From Rhodoferax sp. OV413 (GTDB taxonomy: Bacteria; Pseudomonadota; Gammaproteobacteria; Burkholderiales; Burkholderiaceae_C), in contig NZ_FNJA01000002.1 in NCBI RefSeq assembly GCF_900104385.1, positions 558,001 to 622,000 of the forward strand: a DNA stretch of 64,000 bases. Direction: 5' to 3'. The translations under genes were made by a program, and so were the position numbers. The notes under the pieces are model-generated. The model saw only the letters and a program-made list of their open reading frames with translations. It was not told the origin of the DNA and searched no databases. Below are positions 19,125-28,508 of this stretch, in pieces. Each line of letters opens with the position of its first letter. Position 1 is the stretch's first letter.

Positions 19125-20534
19125 ATGCACACCATGAACACCACCGAATCCGAGCTCCAACGCCTGCTGGACCTGCAGCGCCAGGCCCACGCGGCTGACC
19201 CGGCGCCGGCCTATGCCGTGCGGCGGGACCGCTTGCAACGCCTGGGCGCACTGATTGACACCTACGCCGAGCGCTTCACCGCCGCGGTCAGTCAGGACTT
19301 CGGCAACCGCTCGGCCACAGAGACCACGCTGACCGAAATCGTGCCGCTGCGCGCCGCCATCCGCCATGCGCAAAGCCATTTGCGGGCCTGGATGCGGCCG
19401 CGCCGGGTGGCCACGGCCTGGACCTTCTGGCCGGGCCACAGCCGGTTGCTGCGCCAGCCGCTGGGCGTGGTGGGCATCGTCAGCCCCTGGAACTACCCGC
19501 TGCTGCTGGCCTTGTCGCCGCTGGTCGATGTGCTGGCGGCCGGCAACCGCGCGCTGCTCAAGCCCTCTGAGTTGACGCCCTTGTTTGCCGACACGCTGCA
19601 GGCGGCGGTGGCGGAATTTTTTAAACCGGAAGAGGTGGCGGTGCTGACCGGCGACGCGGCCCTGGGCCAGGCGTTCTGCGCCACGCCCTTCGACCACCTG
19701 GTGTTCACCGGCTCTACCGCCGTGGGCCGGCTGGTGGCGCAGGCGGCAGCCAAAAATCTGACGCCGGTGACCCTGGAGCTGGGCGGCAAGTCGCCGGCCA
19801 TCGTCGATGTGTCTTGCGACCTGGGCAAGACCCTGGAGCGACTGGCCTGGGGCAAGCTGATCAACGCCGGCCAGACCTGCATCGCGCCCGATTACGCGCT
19901 GGTGCCGCGGCCGCAGCTGGATGCCTTTGTGGCGGCCTTGCGCGCCAGCATGCAGCGCCTGTACCCGCGCTTTGCCGGCAACCCTGACTACACCAGCATC
20001 GCCAGTGAACGCCATCTGCAGCGCCTGCACAGCCTGGTGGAGGATGCGCGGCAGCAGGGCGCGACCGTGCTGGAGCTGGAGCCTGGCAGTGGTCGGCAGA
20101 TGGCGCCGGTGCTGCTGCTGAACGTGCACGCCGGCATGCGCGTGCTGCAGGAGGAAATATTCGGCCCCCTGCTACCCATCGTGGCCTACGACACGCTGGA
20201 CGAGGCGATTGCCTTCGTCAACGCCCGCGACAAGCCGCTGGCGCTGTACTGGTTTGGCAGCGACAGCGCGCACCGCGACCAGGTGCTGGCGCAAACCCTG
20301 TCGGGCGGCGTGTCCATCAACGACTGCCTGGTGCATCTGGCGCAGGACGGCCTGCCGTTCGGCGGCGTCGGACCGTCGGGCCAGGGGCATTACCACGGCG
20401 AATACGGCTTTCGCCAGTTCAGCAAGGAAAAGCCGGTGTTCCTGCAATCGCGCTGGTCGGCCGGTGGCCTGGTCTATCCGCCGTACACGCCGCGGGTCCA
20501 GCGGATGCTGCGCTGGCTGGCCAGGCGGGCCTGA
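19125..20534 (+). CDS. aldehyde dehydrogenase, coniferyl-aldehyde dehydrogenase type
   Basis: This 469-residue NAD(P)-dependent aldehyde dehydrogenase resembles the coniferyl aldehyde dehydrogenase (CalB) branch. It has the cofactor segment GIVSPWNYPLLLALSPLVDVLAAGN, the FTGSTAVGR loop, the catalytic Glu region TLELGGKSPAIV and the nucleophilic Cys in NAGQTCIAPDYAL. A late PFGGVGPSGQGHYHGEYGF segment and a hydrophobic Arg-rich tail match this branch, which acts on aromatic or long-chain aldehydes. ATG 19125 and ATG 19134 are both possible. The true substrate cannot be read from context, although the next gene is a benzoate-type transporter. Confidence 0.88.
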   Translation: MHTMNTTESELQRLLDLQRQAHAADPAPAYAVRRDRLQRLGALIDTYAERFTAAVSQDFGNRSATETTLTEIVPLRAAIRHAQSHLRAWMRPRRVATAWTFWPGHSRLLRQPLGVVGIVSPWNYPLLLALSPLVDVLAAGNRALLKPSELTPLFADTLQAAVAEFFKPEEVAVLTGDAALGQAFCATPFDHLVFTGSTAVGRLVAQAAAKNLTPVTLELGGKSPAIVDVSCDLGKTLERLAWGKLINAGQTCIAPDYALVPRPQLDAFVAALRASMQRLYPRFAGNPDYTSIASERHLQRLHSLVEDARQQGATVLELEPGSGRQMAPVLLLNVHAGMRVLQEEIFGPLLPIVAYDTLDEAIAFVNARDKPLALYWFGSDSAHRDQVLAQTLSGGVSINDCLVHLAQDGLPFGGVGPSGQGHYHGEYGFRQFSKEKPVFLQSRWSAGGLVYPPYTPRVQRMLRWLARRA

Positions 20535-20540
20535 TGTTTG

Positions 20541-20603
20541 CTCTTTAATTAATAGCTGCTTGCGCTGGTGGAATATGCGCTAGAAGCTGATTCTTCTCAT
20601 ATT
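20541..20603 (+). repeat. dispersed two-hairpin repeat, copy 6 (upstream of benE)
   Basis: Intergenic copy reading AATAGCTGCTTGCGC, then a degenerate second arm, TGCGCTAGAAGC and the A/T tail. It ends 25 bases before the benE start, so it is within the leader or promoter of that gene. Confidence 0.85.
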
Positions 20604-20627
20604 TTTTGCGTCGCGGACAATCGCCTC

Positions 20628-21815
20628 ATGCGTTTTTTCAAAGATCTCCATCTCTCCGCCGTCACCGCTGGCTTTGTGGCCGTGCTGGTCGGCTTTACCA
20701 GTTCGGTGGCCGTGGTGTTCCAGGCGGCCCAGGCGCTGCACGCCACGCCCGAGCAAACGACTTCCTGGATGTGGGCGCTGGGCCTGGGCATGGGCTTGTG
20801 CACCTTGTTGCCATCGCTGTGGCTGCGCCAGCCGGTGATGATTGCCTGGTCCACCCCGGGCGCGGCGGTGATCGCCACCGCGGCCGTAGCCGGCGGCTTC
20901 AACATGGCCGAGGCGGTGGGGGCTTTCATGGTCAGCGCCGTGCTGATTGCGCTGTGCGGCATCACTGGCTGGTTCGAGAAGGTGATGGACCGCATCCCCA
21001 TGGCGGTGGCCGCAGCCCTGCTGGCCGGCGTGCTGGCGCGCTTCGGGCTGAACGGCTTTGTGGCCGCCCAGTCGGCCCTGCCATTGGTGCTGCTGATGCT
21101 GGCGGTGTACCTGCTGGCACGCCGCTGGTGGCCGCGCTACGCGGTGGTGCTGACCCTGCTATCTGCTATTGCTTTTGTAGCTGCCCGCGGAGAGGTGGTC
21201 AGCGCCAACATCGTATTTTCCTTGGCAACGCCAGTGTTCGTGGCGCCGCAGTTCAGCTGGGCGGCGATGGTCGGCATGGCTTTGCCGCTGTTCGTGGTGA
21301 CCATGGCCTCGCAGAACCTGCCGGGCGTGGCGGCGATCCGCGCCGCCCAGTACGACATGCCGATCTCCAAGCTGATCACCCTCAGCGGCCTGGCGACCCT
21401 GGTGCTGGCGCCGTTTGGCGCGTTCGCGCTGTGCCTGAGCTCGATTACCGCCGCCATCTGCATGGGCCCCGAGGCGCATGCCAACAAATCCCAGCGCTAC
21501 ACCGCGGCCGTGTGCTGCGGCGTGATCTACGTGCTGATCGGCATCTTCGGCGCGGCCATCACCGGCCTGCTGACGGCGTTTCCGCGCGAGCTGATCGCCG
21601 CCATCGCCGGGCTGGCGCTGCTGGGCACCATAGGCAATGCGCTGGCCGCCGCGTTGCACGACATCCAGCACCGCGAGGCCGCTACCATCACTTTCCTGGT
21701 CACGCTCAGCGGCGTGGTGATAGCCGGTGTCGGCTCGGCCTTTTGGGGCGTGGTGGCCGGCGCGCTGGCGCTGTTTGTGCAGAGCCTGGGGCGCAGGACG
21801 CGCGCCAGCACCTGA
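20628..21815 (+). CDS. benE: BenE-family benzoate/proton symporter
   Basis: This 395-residue integral membrane protein of the BenE family is expected to import benzoate or another aromatic acid with protons. It has about twelve hydrophobic segments and the conserved WSTPGAAVIA early motif and the QNLPGVAAIR segment after the middle of the protein. ATG 20628 (MRFFKDLHLS) starts a typical N-terminus; the longer frame from 20568 is translated from a dispersed repeat and is rejected. A second repeat copy lies inside the gene at 21165-21220, coding for a helix and loop near residues 180-198. No benzoate catabolism genes are adjacent. Confidence 0.9.
   Translation: MRFFKDLHLSAVTAGFVAVLVGFTSSVAVVFQAAQALHATPEQTTSWMWALGLGMGLCTLLPSLWLRQPVMIAWSTPGAAVIATAAVAGGFNMAEAVGAFMVSAVLIALCGITGWFEKVMDRIPMAVAAALLAGVLARFGLNGFVAAQSALPLVLLMLAVYLLARRWWPRYAVVLTLLSAIAFVAARGEVVSANIVFSLATPVFVAPQFSWAAMVGMALPLFVVTMASQNLPGVAAIRAAQYDMPISKLITLSGLATLVLAPFGAFALCLSSITAAICMGPEAHANKSQRYTAAVCCGVIYVLIGIFGAAITGLLTAFPRELIAAIAGLALLGTIGNALAAALHDIQHREAATITFLVTLSGVVIAGVGSAFWGVVAGALALFVQSLGRRTRAST
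21165..21220 (+). repeat. dispersed repeat, copy 7 (inside benE, in frame)
   Basis: Degenerate coding copy: GCTATTGCTTTTGTAGCTGC, then GCG...GGTGGTCAGCGCC and an ATTTTC tail, matching copies 6 and 11 position by position. Confidence 0.65.
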
Positions 21816-21828
21816 GGGGGCGGCCGGG

Positions 21829-22368
21829 TTAGATCACTCCCAGGCTCAGCTCTATGTCCAGGCGCGCTGGCACCACCCGGCCATGCAAAAGCCCAGGCAC
21901 GTAGGCAGTTGCCAGGAACATGGTCTTCATGTGCGCTGCCGCCTCTTCGTCGCCGCTGCTGGCCTGCAGCACCGCCACATCCACCACCCGGCCCTGGCTG
22001 TCAATAAACAGGCGTAAGCGGATCGGGTAGCCGGTGAAGCCCAGGCCTTCCAGCTGCTTTAAATCGGGTTCCGATCGGGGCAGTACCGGCTGGTCCAACT
22101 GGGTGGATGCGATAAATGCGTCTGGCGGGGCTGCTGCTTGCGTGACTGCGGGTGTGGCAGCGGAAGGCGCTGCGGGTGTCGGCGTAGGTGCCCGGCTGCT
22201 GGGCGCAGGGGGCGGCAGTAGCTGAACGTGTAGCGGTGGCAACGTGGCGGCTGCTGGCATTGTTGGCTGCGCCGGGGCGATTGCGAGCCAGGCCGCGTAC
22301 AGCACCAGATGTGCGAGTAAAGAGCAGGCTGCGGCCCGAGCGAGGCCTGGTGTGCCAAGGAATGCCAT
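21829..22368 (-). CDS. TonB-like energy transducer protein, last gene of the pilus operon
   Basis: This 179-residue protein has one N-terminal membrane helix (about residues 11-32), a Pro/Ala/Thr-rich periplasmic linker (about 35-85) and a C-terminal domain with the TonB_C pattern (IRLRLFIDSQGRVVDVAVLQ, then an A-A-A-H-M-K helix and a final beta strand). That is the architecture of TonB, which transmits motor energy to outer-membrane receptors. It starts 13 bases after the pilY1 stop, so it is probably cotranscribed with the minor pilins. No receptor or ExbB/ExbD gene is adjacent, so its partner is unknown. Confidence 0.75.
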   Translation of the reverse strand: MAFLGTPGLARAAACSLLAHLVLYAAWLAIAPAQPTMPAAATLPPLHVQLLPPPAPSSRAPTPTPAAPSAATPAVTQAAAPPDAFIASTQLDQPVLPRSEPDLKQLEGLGFTGYPIRLRLFIDSQGRVVDVAVLQASSGDEEAAAHMKTMFLATAYVPGLLHGRVVPARLDIELSLGVI

Positions 22369-22381
22369 CGCGGAGGGTTGG

Positions 22382-25300
22382 CTATTGGGCCGTCACGTCG
22401 CGCCAGTTCAGGCGCTTGATGCCGCTGGCGGTGGATAGGGCGGCCGGCGTGGTGACCGCAGTGCCAGTGCTGTCGCCCGCCACCACGCGCAGCTTGCCGT
22501 TGACGTTCTGGATCGCCAGGTCGACGATCACGCCGGACATGGTGGCGGACTGCGCAATGGTGGTGCCCGCGCTGTTCTGCAGCACGCTGGCGCCTGTCGC
22601 GATATTGAAGCCCAGCAGGTAGCCGGTGCCGGACGGGCTGCAGACCGAGCCGTTCGGCAGGTTTACGCCAAAGATGGCCGTGCCGCTGTAGGCCGTGGGG
22701 TTGACGTTGACGCGTTCGGCAATGCCGGTCGAGGTGGCGACAGACAGGTCGTAGTACCAGCCCAAAGCCGAGGTGGGGGCGCTGCCAATGCCGGTCAGCA
22801 TGCTGGTGTTGGCCTCCAGCGCGCTGCGCGTCAGCGGCGTGGCATAGGTGCTTGCGGTCTGGAACGCGCCAAAGCCCGTGGTGCCGTCGTAGACCGAGTA
22901 AATGCTTTGCACGGCTGTGCTGGCAATGTCGCTGTCGGCCAGCAGGCGGCCTGTGCCCACGATGACATAGCGTTTGGAGGTGGTGGGGTTGATCTCAACC
23001 AGCGGCCGCGTCGTCACGGGCTGCGGTGTGCCCGATGTTTTGTACAGGGTTGCCATCTTCGTAGGGGTGGAGTAGGCGGCTGTTGTGGGGGTCAGGTCCA
23101 GCCGCCACAGATTGCCTTGCAGATCGCCGGTATAGATGGCGTCGGCGGTGAAGTCGGTATGGTTGGGCGAATAGCTTTCGGCCGACGCCAGATTGATCGG
23201 GGCGCTGGTCGAGCCTTCCGGTGTGGCCACGGTTTCCAGCAAGGCCCCGGTTCTGGGGTTGACGATGAAGAAGTAGCCTTTGCCGTCGCTGTTGTTGTAG
23301 CCGGAGGTGAACACCACGACCCAGCCGTATTTATTGGTTTTCATCACCATGGGCGGGCCAAAGCTGTAGCCTAGGCGGGCAATGGTGGCGGTGTCGTTCA
23401 CCAGGGGGAATTCCCACAGCACTTTGGCGGCCAAGCTGGTTTCGCTGGTCCAGTCGCCATAGGTGGCACTGGTGGTGACGCCCGCGGTGGTGGTTTCGGG
23501 GGTGCCGGGATTGGTGATGTCGATGGCATAAAAGCCTTTGCCTCCCTTGCCCAGGCCGCCGACCAGCAGGGAGCGCCAGTCCGGGGTGCTGCTGACTTTG
23601 CTGCAGACGCCTGCGTTACTGCTGGTGCTGGCATCGCATACCTTGCTGAGGTCTACATCAAAGCTGAGCGGGGTGGCGTCCACCTGGTAGTAGTGAGAAC
23701 GCGTCGGGCTGCCGACGGAGGCCAAGCCCGAGGTGGCGGCGCTGCTGGCGCTGCCGTAGACAAAACTGGGAATGAAGGCAAACAGTTCCTGGCCGCAGCT
23801 GGTGCAGCTGGAGGCTGCAGCCGTCGCGCCGGTGCTGGTGGTGCCCGGCATGCTGCCGTCGAAGGCGTGCAGCATGCCGTCATTGCCGCCTGCGTAGACC
23901 ACGGTTTTGCGATTCGCATAGCTGCTTTTGAAGGCGGTGTAGCCGGTGTTGTACATATCGTAATAGGCTGCGCTGGGGGCGTTGACCGCGGTGACCTTGG
24001 AGTTGACGATATCGCCCAGCAGGTAGTCGCGGCGCCGGTAGATCCGGTTGGTGGCGCTCACCGTGGCACTCAATTCGTTGCTGCGGTCACCGCGCAGATA
24101 GGCCAGATACTCGGCCGCGGCAGAGCTGGAACTGGAGGTGGTTCCGGTGATGTTGGCGAACGAGGGGTAGTACAGGCGGCCGGTACTGCCGCAGGCGGTC
24201 AAGGCTGTGGAGGTAAAGGCGATGCCGGCTTTGGTGGTGTCGCAAAAGGTGATGATCTTGCGGGTGCTTGCGGGTGTTGCCAGTGCTTCCAGCTTGTCGC
24301 GGGCATTCCAGATCGCCGTGGCGGTGGCGTTGCCACTGGTGTCGTAGCTGAGGGTCGCGCCTACTACGCTGGAAGTCCAGTTCGACGGGTCGTAGCTGGC
24401 GGAGTAGCTGGCGTCACCGGAAACCACGTTGGGCGAGGCCATCGCATAGGTGGAGCTGTTGGCTGAACTCAGCTCGGTCGATATTTTGTTGAACGCGGCC
24501 GTCAAACCGGACTTCATGGTGGCCGGAGAGCTGCCGAAGTAGTAGTTGTCAGGGCGCTTGTCGTAGGTGGTGTCGGTGCTGTAGCTTAGGCCTGTGCTGG
24601 TGGTCAGGCCTGAGCTGGTGTCGGAGTTGGTATACCAGGTGCTATCCGACAATGTGCTGGTGCTGTTGCTGCTGGCATAGGGCGAGAAGCCGCTGGGCAC
24701 CGTAAACCCCCCATACTTGGCGGCCAGCCAATACTGGTTCTTGTGCTTGTAGGTCTGGCTTTCCATCACGTCCAGCCAATAGGTATTGATGGTCTGCTTG
24801 CCCGACCAGTCGGAGCGCAGGTCCACTGTGTGGGCGTCATATGCCAGGCCCGCGATGTAATAGGTGTTGCATTGCTCGTAGCTGGTGCTGGAGCAACTGC
24901 TGGAGCCCGAAGACGCATAGATGCTGCTCAGGCTGGAATTGCCCTCCAGGGAGCCGACCATGCTGGTGGCCGTCGCCGCATTCACGGAGCTGTCGTCGCT
25001 GGGGTAGGCGAGTGTACTGTCCAGGGCACTGCTGGAGCGCAGGCTGCTGCCGTAGAGATTGGCATCCCGGTGCGTGTTCACGTCGCCAATGCCCAGTATG
25101 AAGTTCTTCTGGCAGGCATACAGGATGGGGTCGGCGCCCATGCTGCTGCTATCGCTCTTGCGCCATTTGGTAATCACCGGAAAGCCGTCCGCATAGGTGG
25201 CATAGGTGCTGGCCGATGCGGTGGTGGTGGTCGTGGTGGTGGCTTGCGAGGTGGCCGAGGTATAGGGGCTCCAGTTCGCCAGACCTTTGTAGTAGCGCAG

Positions 25301-26500
25301 AACCGTGTTGTACAGCTCGCTTACCGGGTCTTTGGACTTGTAGGCGTGAGCGTAGTTGCCGAATTTGTTGAGGTAGTTCATGGCGCCGCTTTGCACCACG
25401 GCGGTGGAGGCCAGGCCAAAGGTGCTGACGGTGTCAGACGCATCCAGGGCCGCAGGGTTGCTGGCCATGATGCCGGTGCTGGCGCTCCATTCGGGATAGC
25501 CGTCGTTGCTGACGTCGGCCGAGCCGGGTACCGGCTTGTAGGGGCCTATGTAGTTCATGCGTGCCCGCATGACCCCACCGTCGCGCTGCTGGCCGCTAAC
25601 GCTGCTGTCGCCGTTGTGGTTGAGGTAGCCAAAGGCCGAGTAGCGCAGCTGCATGGCGTAGTTCTGCATCAAGCCTTCGGGTTTGTAGGTGCTGCCGTAC
25701 AACACACAGTTGTCTTCCTTCAAGGCCTTGGAAACGCAGACGGCCACGTTGATGTACAGCTCGTAGACATTGCTGCTGCTGGCCCCCGAACCCTGGTCGT
25801 TATAGGCCACCAGCGTGGTGGCGGCGGTGCTGCCGCCGGTCTTGGCATTGCTCAGGTCGCCGCCGCTGCTGCCATTGGTAATCCACATCCGGTTGCCCAG
25901 GTTGCGGATGCGGGTGGCCGCGGTGGCCCAGGAAAACGGGGTGGCTCCGGCCGTGGTGGTGGTCGAGGAGGGCGTGGTTTTGTCCGGCGCGGAGCTGGTG
26001 CTGTCCACAGCCGCATAGGTCTTGGTCAGAATGGTGTCGAGATTGGTGGTGCTGGTGGCCGTGTCGGTGCTGCGGTAGCCGCCGGTCATGATCCAGCGGA
26101 ATTCATCCAGGGTCTGCATCGACGCCCAGTTCATGTAGTTGCCACTCCAGAGCGCGCTGCAGGTATGGCTGGTGGCGGCACTGACGGGCAGGAAATAGCT
26201 GTTGGCGGGTGTCGTTGCGTTGTAGACGTACTGGTAGCACATCTCCGGATTGAAGTAGCCGATGAAGGTGCTGGCACTGCTGTACGCCGTGGTACTCATA
26301 TAGGCCGAGGTAGTGGCGGTCGGCCATTCCACCGACAAGGCCAAGGCCAGATTGCCGGGCACCTTGACGGTGGAAAACAGGGGGTAATCTGCCAGATCGA
26401 TAGCGGCCTGTGCGGGCAGCGCCAGGCCCGCATTCAGCAAAACGCAGCACAGGCCGCGGACCAGAAGCTTGAGCGAAAGACGGATGGAGTAGTTCAACAT
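22382..26500 (-). CDS. pilY1: type IV pilus assembly/adhesin protein PilY1
   Basis: This 1372-residue secreted protein belongs to the PilY1 family, which sits at the pilus tip or outer membrane and controls extension, adhesion and surface sensing. A signal peptide ends near residue 33 (LPAQA, then AIDLADYPLF). The N-terminal two-thirds is Ser/Thr/Tyr-rich and variable. The C-terminal part is a beta-propeller with the hallmark V-Y-A-G-G-N-D-G-M-L-H-A-F-D-G and the repeat-like A-I-Y-T-G-D-L-Q-G-N-L-W-R-L-D-L. I do not see a clear von Willebrand A metal site. ATG 26500 follows the pattern of a signal peptide; the upstream ATG 26539 is less likely. Confidence 0.93.
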   Translation of the reverse strand: MLNYSIRLSLKLLVRGLCCVLLNAGLALPAQAAIDLADYPLFSTVKVPGNLALALSVEWPTATTSAYMSTTAYSSASTFIGYFNPEMCYQYVYNATTPANSYFLPVSAATSHTCSALWSGNYMNWASMQTLDEFRWIMTGGYRSTDTATSTTNLDTILTKTYAAVDSTSSAPDKTTPSSTTTTAGATPFSWATAATRIRNLGNRMWITNGSSGGDLSNAKTGGSTAATTLVAYNDQGSGASSSNVYELYINVAVCVSKALKEDNCVLYGSTYKPEGLMQNYAMQLRYSAFGYLNHNGDSSVSGQQRDGGVMRARMNYIGPYKPVPGSADVSNDGYPEWSASTGIMASNPAALDASDTVSTFGLASTAVVQSGAMNYLNKFGNYAHAYKSKDPVSELYNTVLRYYKGLANWSPYTSATSQATTTTTTTASASTYATYADGFPVITKWRKSDSSSMGADPILYACQKNFILGIGDVNTHRDANLYGSSLRSSSALDSTLAYPSDDSSVNAATATSMVGSLEGNSSLSSIYASSGSSSCSSTSYEQCNTYYIAGLAYDAHTVDLRSDWSGKQTINTYWLDVMESQTYKHKNQYWLAAKYGGFTVPSGFSPYASSNSTSTLSDSTWYTNSDTSSGLTTSTGLSYSTDTTYDKRPDNYYFGSSPATMKSGLTAAFNKISTELSSANSSTYAMASPNVVSGDASYSASYDPSNWTSSVVGATLSYDTSGNATATAIWNARDKLEALATPASTRKIITFCDTTKAGIAFTSTALTACGSTGRLYYPSFANITGTTSSSSSAAAEYLAYLRGDRSNELSATVSATNRIYRRRDYLLGDIVNSKVTAVNAPSAAYYDMYNTGYTAFKSSYANRKTVVYAGGNDGMLHAFDGSMPGTTSTGATAAASSCTSCGQELFAFIPSFVYGSASSAATSGLASVGSPTRSHYYQVDATPLSFDVDLSKVCDASTSSNAGVCSKVSSTPDWRSLLVGGLGKGGKGFYAIDITNPGTPETTTAGVTTSATYGDWTSETSLAAKVLWEFPLVNDTATIARLGYSFGPPMVMKTNKYGWVVVFTSGYNNSDGKGYFFIVNPRTGALLETVATPEGSTSAPINLASAESYSPNHTDFTADAIYTGDLQGNLWRLDLTPTTAAYSTPTKMATLYKTSGTPQPVTTRPLVEINPTTSKRYVIVGTGRLLADSDIASTAVQSIYSVYDGTTGFGAFQTASTYATPLTRSALEANTSMLTGIGSAPTSALGWYYDLSVATSTGIAERVNVNPTAYSGTAIFGVNLPNGSVCSPSGTGYLLGFNIATGASVLQNSAGTTIAQSATMSGVIVDLAIQNVNGKLRVVAGDSTGTAVTTPAALSTASGIKRLNWRDVTAQ

Positions 26501-26550
26501 GCAGGGCTCGTGGAAGTAGGAGTGGGGCCGTGATGCCAAGCGGCAAGAAC

Positions 26551-27177
26551 TTAGTACGCGACCACCATCTGGTGGAACACCTGGGTGTTGCGCGGGCCGG
26601 TGACGCGCACGCTGATGCGGTAGGTGGCACGGCTCTCGCCCTTGGCCCGCTTGATGGACATGGAGCCGGTTTGCGCTGCGGCGACAGCCGGTGTATTGCC
26701 CACGCAGGTGGCTGTGTCATAGGCGCCGGCTGCCGTGCATTGGCGGTCCACCACGGTGCGGATGGCGATGCCTGCCGCGGTGTCGGTGTAATCCTGGCTG
26801 GACAGCATGCCTGCGCTGGCAAAGGTGCCGTCGTTCACCAGCACATTGGGTATGCCTTGTTCGTTGGACGCCAGCATGGACGAGGAATAGTGGAGCTTGT
26901 TGGCGTCCAGATTCAATTGGTCGGCGATGCGCGCCGACTCTGCCATAAGGGTACCGCTGGAAAACTCCTTGACCGCCGCCGCCATGCCCCGCTCGGCCTG
27001 GTTGAGCAGGTCGCGCTTGAAGGCCAGGTTGCCGGCCTGCAGCAGCGAATTGGTCGAGGAGCGGGTCAAGGCGATGGCGGCGACCAGCATCAGCACCAGG
27101 CAGATGAGTGCCATCACCATCACGATGCCGGACTCCTGCTGGCGGTTGCTGGACCTGGGAGCAATGCGTTTGTGCAT
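26551..27177 (-). CDS. pilX: minor pilin-like assembly protein PilX
   Basis: This 208-residue protein has the PilX N-terminal pattern S-G-I-V-M-V-M-A-L-I-C-L-V-L-M-L-V-A-A-I-A-L. It starts with a Gly that should be the prepilin peptidase site but lacks the Glu at position +5 found in major pilins, as is usual for PilX. It helps prime pilus assembly with the other minor pilins. Three starts are possible (GTG 27189 overlapping the pilW stop, ATG 27183, ATG 27177). ATG 27177 is preferred because a GAGG lies six bases upstream. It lies between pilW and pilY1 in the operon. Confidence 0.85.
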   Translation of the reverse strand: MHKRIAPRSSNRQQESGIVMVMALICLVLMLVAAIALTRSSTNSLLQAGNLAFKRDLLNQAERGMAAAVKEFSSGTLMAESARIADQLNLDANKLHYSSSMLASNEQGIPNVLVNDGTFASAGMLSSQDYTDTAAGIAIRTVVDRQCTAAGAYDTATCVGNTPAVAAAQTGSMSIKRAKGESRATYRISVRVTGPRNTQVFHQMVVAY

Positions 27178-27185
27178 GGCCATCC

Positions 27186-28508
27186 TCACGGCAGCAGCAA
27201 GTTGTTGCGTACCGGGATGGTGGTCTCTAGCGTGCGGTAGCGGTAGAGCCGTTCGGTGTCGCTGAGACTACGGGTATAGGTCACGGCCGTGCTGGGGGGG
27301 CTGCTGGCGGCGTCCAGGTCGGCAAACAGCGTGATGCTGCTCTGGGTGCTGGTGCCCATCACGGTTTGGCCACCGGCGTTGCTGCTGGTGGTCACGGCCT
27401 TTTCTTGCAGATTGGTGCGCAGGATCAGGCCGACTCTGATCGCCAGAATTTTTTGCAGGTAGTCATTGGCGGTGGTCAGGCTGCTGCACGCCGAGGCTCT
27501 GGTGGTGGTGCTGGTGGGGCGGTTCTGTACCTCTTGCACCGTTCCCGCCATCAGGGCCGCCAGGCTGTAGCTGCTGTCGGTCGGTTTGACCCATTCATCG
27601 CTGCTGATTTTGCCGTCGCAGTTTTTATCCATGCCGTACAGGGCATGCATTTCAAATACCCCGTCTGCCCGGGCTAGGGCGGTGCGCGTGCTGTCGTTGG
27701 TCGTATTCAGCAGGTCATAGCTGTACAAGGTGTTGTGTTCGCCCACACCCCATACCTGGAACTGGGGCGGCTTGCCGAGAGCCACATTGCCCAGCCCCAT
27801 GGCTGCGCTGTTGTCGGAGAAGGCCGCAAGCTGGCTGCCCGCCACGTGGTAGAGGCCTGCGAGTCTCAAGGTTTTGCTGGTCAGGTTGGCGACCTGCTCG
27901 ATCAGGCAGTCGGCCACGCCACCGGTGCTGGCATCTGGTTCAGTTTGTGCCACCAGCACGATGTCATTGGCGGCGAACGGAACCGTGTTGCTGAGATTGA
28001 GCAGTGCGGCCGTGGCGAAGCTGGAAAACGTGGTGGGTGTCTCGCCAATTCCTTCGGCCCCGCCCATCACCACCAGTACGTCGGACTTTTGGCCGCTGAC
28101 TCCCGGCGTGGTCTGGTTGGGCAGTATCAGTACCGGAGCCAGGCGGAAAACACCCGCAGTGCCGGTACTGGTGTCCGCAAACGGTGCGGGCAGCGCCGTA
28201 GCGTTGTAGGTCGGCAGTATCTGCGAGTTGGACTGCGAACTCTGGTAGGCATACAGCTTGCAGCCGAAGGCATAGGGTGCGGCCTGGGTGAAGCCGCTGC
28301 CCGCGTTGCGTACCGCCTGCTCCATCAACTGCAAGGCATAGTTGCCGGCCTGCTGGGTGTCGTTGACCGAGGTGAGGGTGCGCCTACGGCCTTCGGCCGA
28401 AGTCATGACGCTGAACATGGCCAGCGACAGCAGCATGCCGAGCAGCAAGGCCACCATCAACTCCAGTAGGGTCATGCCGCCTTGCCGGGCGCGGGCGCTG
28501 CGCATCAT
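27186..28508 (-). CDS. pilW: minor pilin PilW
   Basis: PilW is a minor pilin needed for pilus biogenesis. The 440-residue precursor has a short leader ending in Gly11, followed by the class III signal MTLLELMVALLLGMLLSLAM with Glu at +5. The long C-terminal domain has the GGG/Asn-rich pattern of this family. Its ATG (28508) overlaps the pilV stop (ATGA), and its own stop overlaps the first candidate start of pilX. The tight packing shows one transcript. Confidence 0.88.
   Translation of the reverse strand: MMRSARARQGGMTLLELMVALLLGMLLSLAMFSVMTSAEGRRRTLTSVNDTQQAGNYALQLMEQAVRNAGSGFTQAAPYAFGCKLYAYQSSQSNSQILPTYNATALPAPFADTSTGTAGVFRLAPVLILPNQTTPGVSGQKSDVLVVMGGAEGIGETPTTFSSFATAALLNLSNTVPFAANDIVLVAQTEPDASTGGVADCLIEQVANLTSKTLRLAGLYHVAGSQLAAFSDNSAAMGLGNVALGKPPQFQVWGVGEHNTLYSYDLLNTTNDSTRTALARADGVFEMHALYGMDKNCDGKISSDEWVKPTDSSYSLAALMAGTVQEVQNRPTSTTTRASACSSLTTANDYLQKILAIRVGLILRTNLQEKAVTTSSNAGGQTVMGTSTQSSITLFADLDAASSPPSTAVTYTRSLSDTERLYRYRTLETTIPVRNNLLLP

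Noticed and set aside
20568-20627. Twenty-residue extension of benE
   Set aside because: It is encoded by the end of a dispersed repeat and its residues are unlike the family; ATG 20628 fits.
24743-26533. A 596-codon Gly/Val-rich open frame antisense to pilY1
   Set aside because: Composition is that of a reverse-strand shadow of a Ser/Thr-rich gene, and pilY1 is clearly real.
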